From NCBI RefSeq assembly GCF_002994615.1, contig NZ_PVNK01000203.1:1-50681 (forward strand): 50,681 bases of DNA. Reading direction: 5' to 3'. The stretch comes from Enhygromyxa salina (GTDB lineage Bacteria > Myxococcota_A > Polyangia > Nannocystales > Nannocystaceae). The notes below the pieces were generated by a model that was not told the DNA's origin, did no database searches, and saw only the letters and a program-made list of their open reading frames with translations. Shown in pieces: positions 46,942-50,681 of the stretch (the first letter of the stretch is position 1; every line of letters begins with the position of its first letter). The position numbers and the translations under genes were made by a program.

Positions 46942-49232
46942 TGCGAAGCTACTTTCCAGTCTTGTCGATGGTGCTGCTCGCGGGTTGCGTGGCGTCTTCG
47001 TCGTCCTCGCTGTCGACGACCCGCTCGGGCGAGGCCAGTCAGGTCACGGTTTCGCCCGAGGTCGCGCGGACCTCTGCGTGGCTCGACGACATGGACCGCG
47101 GCTCCCAGGAGATTGGCCCGGGTCAGCTCGAGGTCGAGGATCTTCGCGGCGCGCCGCAGTTCTTGGAGCTCGCCTCGCTCGCCGTCGACGTCGAGACCGC
47201 CGGGCCGATGGCTCGCTACGAGGTCGAGCACGTGTTTCACAACCCGAGCGAGGAGCTGCTCGAGGGCACCTTTCGCTTTCCGCTGCCCGCGGGCTCGGTC
47301 GTGACCGGGCTCGCAATGGAGATCGACGGTCAGCTGATGGACGGCGAGATCCTCGAGCGCGACCGGGCCCGGAAGATCTACGAGGAGATCGTCGACAGCA
47401 TGCGTGATCCGGCCCTGCTCGAGTGGGAGGCCGGCCAGACCTTCAAGCTGCGGGTGTTCCCGATCGAGCCCGGTGAGCGCAAGCGCGTGGTCATGCGCTA
47501 CATGGCCCCGCTGCTGCCCGATGACGACGCCGAGAGCGGGTTCTCGGTTGCGATCCCGACCGCGGCGCCGGCCATGCAGACCTCGATTCCCTCGTTGACG
47601 GTGAGCGTTGACGGACGCGAGGTCCTCGCGCGCCAGGACCACGCCGCGCGCGAGAACCTGAGCGTCGCGCTCGGGCCGAGCAGCGTGCCCGCCTTCGTCG
47701 AGGAGCCCCACGCTGGGCAGCGCTATCTGGCCGCGCGCCTCGACCTCGACTGGGCCGCCGTGCCCGAGCCGAGCGCGAGCGTGGGCCGGCGGCGGACCGT
47801 GATCGTGGTCGACAGCTCACGCAGCGCGCTCGAGTCCTGGGCGCTGGCGCGCGAGGCCGTGGCGACGGTGCTCGACGGGCTCGACCCCGCGGACGAGTTC
47901 ATGCTCGTCGCGGCGGATCTCGACACGCGGGTGTTCGGCGACGGCTTCCTGCGCAACGAAGCGGGCGCGCGGGCGGCTGCGCTGGCGTTTCTGGCCGAGA
48001 TCGATCCCGACGGCGCGAGCGACCTCGGGGCCGTGATCGCGCATGTTGGCGAGGCGCTGGCGAGCCCGAGCGACGCCGACCTCGACCAGGTCGTGTACGT
48101 CGGCGACGGGACCCCGACCTGGGGCACGACGGACCGCCAGGCTTTGGTCGAGCGGGCCAAGGCAGCCCTGGGTGGCGCGCCGCTCTACGCCGTCAGCGTC
48201 GGCAAGCGCGAGAGCCGAGACACGCTCGAGGCGCTGACGGGGATCACGGGCGGGCGCACGGTCCGGCCGCAGTCGGGCGCGCAGGTCCAGGCCTTTGCCT
48301 CGTTCCTGGATCGCGCGCCCGAGGTCCGTCGCGTGGCCACCGTCGAGCTCGAGCTGCCTGGCGTCGAGGAGCTGCGCGCGCCCGTGAGCACGACCTGGTT
48401 CGAGGGTGAGCGGCCGGTCGTGCTGTTTCGGGTCGGCGAGGATCAGCCGCTGCCGCGCGAGGTCGTGGTCCGCGGTCGCGCCGACGGTCAGCCCTTCGAG
48501 CAGGTCATCGCGCTCGGTCGGCCCGAGCTGCTCGCGGGCGTGCGCCAGCAGTGGGCCGCGCGCGAGCTCGCCGCGACCTCCGACAAGGCCGCCGCCATCG
48601 CGCTGAGCGTCGAGCACTCGGTGCTCAGCAAGCACACCGCGATGCTCGTGCTCGAGAGCGAGGAGGCCTACGAGCGCTACGACATCGAGCGCCGCAACGG
48701 GCCCGCGGCGCCGGGCGATCCCGAGGTCTCCGGTCGCAACCTCGACGCCGACGGGGGCAGCCCCTACCTCGGGCCTGGGGATCTGCAGCCGGGGGACCCC
48801 GAGGTTCACATCCCCGCGCCCCGCGACGCGCAGTCGGTCGAGGTCGTGTTTCCCTTTGGCGAGACCAAGGCCGCGCGCTGGGAGCACGAGCTCGGGCAGT
48901 GGACCGTGCGCTTTTTGGTCGACGACGACACGCAGCCGGGCATCTACGAGGTCCTGGTCCGGGTCACCCACGCCGACGGGCGGGTCGAGATCTTGAACCT
49001 GGAGTACACGATCGACGTCGAGGCGCCGCAGCTGCGGCTCGAGCTGAAGGTCCGCGATGATGGGGCCTTCGATGTGTTCGCGCGCCAGGTCTTGACCGAC
49101 GCCGACGCGGCGCGGGAGCGCGTCGAGGGCCGGCGCGGCGGCGAGGAGGCGTCGACCTTGGATGCCAAGCGGGTCGAGCTGATCATGCCTGACGGACAGA
49201 CCCTGACCTTGCGGCGCGGGGTCGCGGTGTGA
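46941..49232 (+). CDS. VIT and von Willebrand A domain lipoprotein
   Basis: A 763-residue lipoprotein; the ATG at 46941 gives MRSYFPVLSMVLLAGC with lipobox Cys16. The VIT domain spans about 70-195 (VEHVFHNPSEELLEGTFRF, ILERDRARKIYEEIVDSM, EPGERKRVVMRYMAPL), the arrangement of inter-alpha-trypsin-inhibitor heavy chains. The VWA domain (about 284-440) keeps the metal site D-x-S-x-S as Asp291, Ser293, Ser295 (VDSSRS), with GDGTPTWG later. A beta-rich C-terminal region of 250 residues is unassigned; it includes a Gly/Pro linker (about 590-625). It is likely a surface protein binding other proteins through a divalent metal. It is coupled to the DUF2135 gene, and the propeller frame follows at once. 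Confidence 0.92.
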   Translation: MRSYFPVLSMVLLAGCVASSSSSLSTTRSGEASQVTVSPEVARTSAWLDDMDRGSQEIGPGQLEVEDLRGAPQFLELASLAVDVETAGPMARYEVEHVFHNPSEELLEGTFRFPLPAGSVVTGLAMEIDGQLMDGEILERDRARKIYEEIVDSMRDPALLEWEAGQTFKLRVFPIEPGERKRVVMRYMAPLLPDDDAESGFSVAIPTAAPAMQTSIPSLTVSVDGREVLARQDHAARENLSVALGPSSVPAFVEEPHAGQRYLAARLDLDWAAVPEPSASVGRRRTVIVVDSSRSALESWALAREAVATVLDGLDPADEFMLVAADLDTRVFGDGFLRNEAGARAAALAFLAEIDPDGASDLGAVIAHVGEALASPSDADLDQVVYVGDGTPTWGTTDRQALVERAKAALGGAPLYAVSVGKRESRDTLEALTGITGGRTVRPQSGAQVQAFASFLDRAPEVRRVATVELELPGVEELRAPVSTTWFEGERPVVLFRVGEDQPLPREVVVRGRADGQPFEQVIALGRPELLAGVRQQWAARELAATSDKAAAIALSVEHSVLSKHTAMLVLESEEAYERYDIERRNGPAAPGDPEVSGRNLDADGGSPYLGPGDLQPGDPEVHIPAPRDAQSVEVVFPFGETKAARWEHELGQWTVRFLVDDDTQPGIYEVLVRVTHADGRVEILNLEYTIDVEAPQLRLELKVRDDGAFDVFARQVLTDADAARERVEGRRGGEEASTLDAKRVELIMPDGQTLTLRRGVAV

Positions 49233-49286
49233 ACCTCGAGCGCAGCCGGAGCCCCAGCCAGCGCCCCCGCCACCGCGACCCGCGAC

Positions 49287-50681
49287 GTGCGGGACTGTCT
49301 TGGGCTCGATCAGGGCTTTGTCGCCGCGACCGACGGCGGCGTGGTCTTTCTCGACCGAGCTGGGGTGGCCGGGGCCCCTTTGACGGCGCTCGATGGGCTG
49401 CCCGAGACCCGCAGCTACGCGGTGGAGCCCGTGGCGGGGTCCGACACGGAGGTCTGGGTGGGGACCGAGGGGGGCCTCGCGCGGGTCCAGGGGACCGCTG
49501 GTGGCGCGCAGGTGCTCGAGTCCTTTGCCTCGGAGCCAGTCCGCGCGGTCGTCGAGCATGATGGTCGGACGCTGGTCGGGACTTGGGGCGGTGGGGTGCT
49601 CGAGCTGCGCGAGGGCCAGCTCCGGGCGCTCGCGGGGCCCGAGCTGGTCAAGGCTGATCGGGTGACGGATCTGGTCGTCCACCGCGGCGAGGTGGTCGTC
49701 GCGAGTGCGGGCGCCGGGGCCTGGGTTCTCGGGCAGCAGCCGCGGGTCGTGGATGGCGTCGAGGGGGTCGTGTGGAGCCTGGCCGTGCACGATGGGGCGC
49801 TCTACGCCGGGACCTTCGCGGGCGTGCGCCTGGTCGACGGGGCCAACTCGAGGACCGTGAGCACCCACGACGCGCGCGCGCTCGCCAGCGTCGACAACGA
49901 GCTGTTGATCGGCAGCCGCGGGCAGGGGCTCGCGCAGTTGGGCTCGGAGGCGCGGGTTGGTCCGGCGATCAGTCACGTGCAGGGCTTTGATCGGGACCGC
50001 TGCGTGGCGAGCTCGGAGGGGCTGTGGATCCGCGACGGTCGGCGCTGGGTGTCGACGCTGGACCGCGGCTTGCCCTCGGGGGACGTGACGGATCTCCTGC
50101 GTGTGGGGGATCGGCTGTACCTTGCGACTTTTGATCGCGGGGTCGCCGTGTACGAAGATGGGCAGTGGAGGTCGATCGAGGATCCCGAGGGCGTGATCGA
50201 TCCGCAGGTCAACGCGCTGGCCCCGGCGGGCGACGGGCGGGTCTGGGTGGCGACCGCGCGCGGCCTGCATCGCGTGGGTGGCGGGGCCGTGGAGACCTGG
50301 ACCGAGAAGCGCGGGCTGCCGAACTCGACGGTGCTGAGCCTCGCGGTGTCGAGTGCGGGGGAGCTGCTCGTCGGGACCCACGCGGGGGTTGCGATCGTGG
50401 ACGGCGAGGGGGATGTGCGCGCGCTCGGGTCCCGCGCACGCCGCTGGGCGACCTGGGCGATCGCCGAGGCGCCCGACGGGGAGCTGTGGCTGGGGACGAC
50501 GCAGGGGCTGATCCGGTGGAAGCGCGACGGGTCCTGGCAGCACCTGTCGATGCTCTCGGGCCATCTGAGCGACAACTGGGTGACGGCGCTGCTGTTCGAG
50601 GGGGACGCGCTGCACGTCGGGACCTACGCCGGCGGTGTGGACACGCTCACATGGGAGGGGGGTCGGTGGCAGGGCGAGGCC
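49287..50681 (+). CDS. Beta-propeller protein (two-component-regulator-propeller type), partial, start uncertain
   Basis: An open frame runs from the VIT-VWA stop codon at 49232 to the window end. It encodes repeated blades of about 40 residues: EVWVGTEGGLARV, TLVGTWGGGVLEL, ALYAGTFAGVRLV, RVWVATARGLHRV, ELWLGTTQGLIRW, ALHVGTYAGGVDTL. This is the two-component-regulator-propeller pattern usually found outside the cytoplasm. The first start codon in this frame is GTG 49287 (MRDCLGLDQGFVAATDGG), which lacks a signal peptide. The codons between 49233 and 49286 are also open and encode an Ala/Pro/Ser linker. A GTG at 49229 overlapping the stop (GTGA) is in another frame. Frameshift, readthrough or loss of the original start are all possible. 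Confidence 0.65.
   Translation, partial: MRDCLGLDQGFVAATDGGVVFLDRAGVAGAPLTALDGLPETRSYAVEPVAGSDTEVWVGTEGGLARVQGTAGGAQVLESFASEPVRAVVEHDGRTLVGTWGGGVLELREGQLRALAGPELVKADRVTDLVVHRGEVVVASAGAGAWVLGQQPRVVDGVEGVVWSLAVHDGALYAGTFAGVRLVDGANSRTVSTHDARALASVDNELLIGSRGQGLAQLGSEARVGPAISHVQGFDRDRCVASSEGLWIRDGRRWVSTLDRGLPSGDVTDLLRVGDRLYLATFDRGVAVYEDGQWRSIEDPEGVIDPQVNALAPAGDGRVWVATARGLHRVGGGAVETWTEKRGLPNSTVLSLAVSSAGELLVGTHAGVAIVDGEGDVRALGSRARRWATWAIAEAPDGELWLGTTQGLIRWKRDGSWQHLSMLSGHLSDNWVTALLFEGDALHVGTYAGGVDTLTWEGGRWQGEA

Overview
The window is GC-rich DNA that looks like a myxobacterial chromosome (Myxococcota), most likely from the Nannocystis/Plesiocystis/Enhygromyxa group. This rests on several Ser/Thr kinases with WD40 or TPR tails, an ECF-type sigma factor paired with a kinase, many lipoproteins whose lipobox is followed by acidic Gly-Asp or Thr-Glu repeats, and FG-GAP and carboxypeptidase-regulatory-repeat proteins. 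I saw no rRNA, tRNA, CRISPR array, prophage or complete insertion sequence. The assignment is an inference from gene content; no taxonomic search was run.

Layout. 1-3.6 kb: the 5' end of a lipoprotein gene, a non-coding gap and a large FG-GAP lipoprotein. 3.9-7.8 kb: a TPR lipoprotein and two adjacent acyl-CoA dehydrogenase genes that may form one heteromeric enzyme. 8.2-9.7 kb: a DUF222-HNH nuclease gene behind a comparatively AT-rich gap. 9.9-16.4 kb: on the minus strand, an ECF-like sigma factor, a kinase with a WD40 tail and a subtilisin-like lipoprotein. 16.8-18.0 kb: a small LuxR-like HTH protein, a 53-residue membrane protein and an IsdG-like haem monooxygenase candidate.

18.2-27.2 kb: two paralogous kinase-TM-TPR receptors bracket a triple zinc-ribbon protein and an HExxH lipoprotein. 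27.3-31.1 kb: an acidic-linker lipoprotein, a predicted nucleotidyltransferase and a TPR lipoprotein; the last two are divergent and share a 14-bp direct repeat. 31.1-36.4 kb: a protein resembling the N-terminal half of VioB/RebD, an Eco57I-class DNA methyltransferase without a visible nuclease domain, and a small STAS/SEC14-like protein.

36.6-39.7 kb: a tightly packed operon of a UbiA prenyltransferase, a type III polyketide synthase with an intact Cys-His-Asn triad and a parvulin-like lipoprotein. This is the best candidate for an undescribed pathway, predicted to make a prenylated polyketide. 39.8-44.3 kb: two acidic-repeat lipoproteins and a membrane-anchored repeat protein ending in a PDZ domain. 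44.4-45.7 kb: the two subunits of a 3-oxoacid CoA-transferase. 45.9 kb to the end: a TPR-DUF2135 protein, a VIT-VWA lipoprotein and a beta-propeller gene that runs off the window. The propeller lies in the same frame as the VIT-VWA gene, directly after its stop codon, and has no convincing start of its own.
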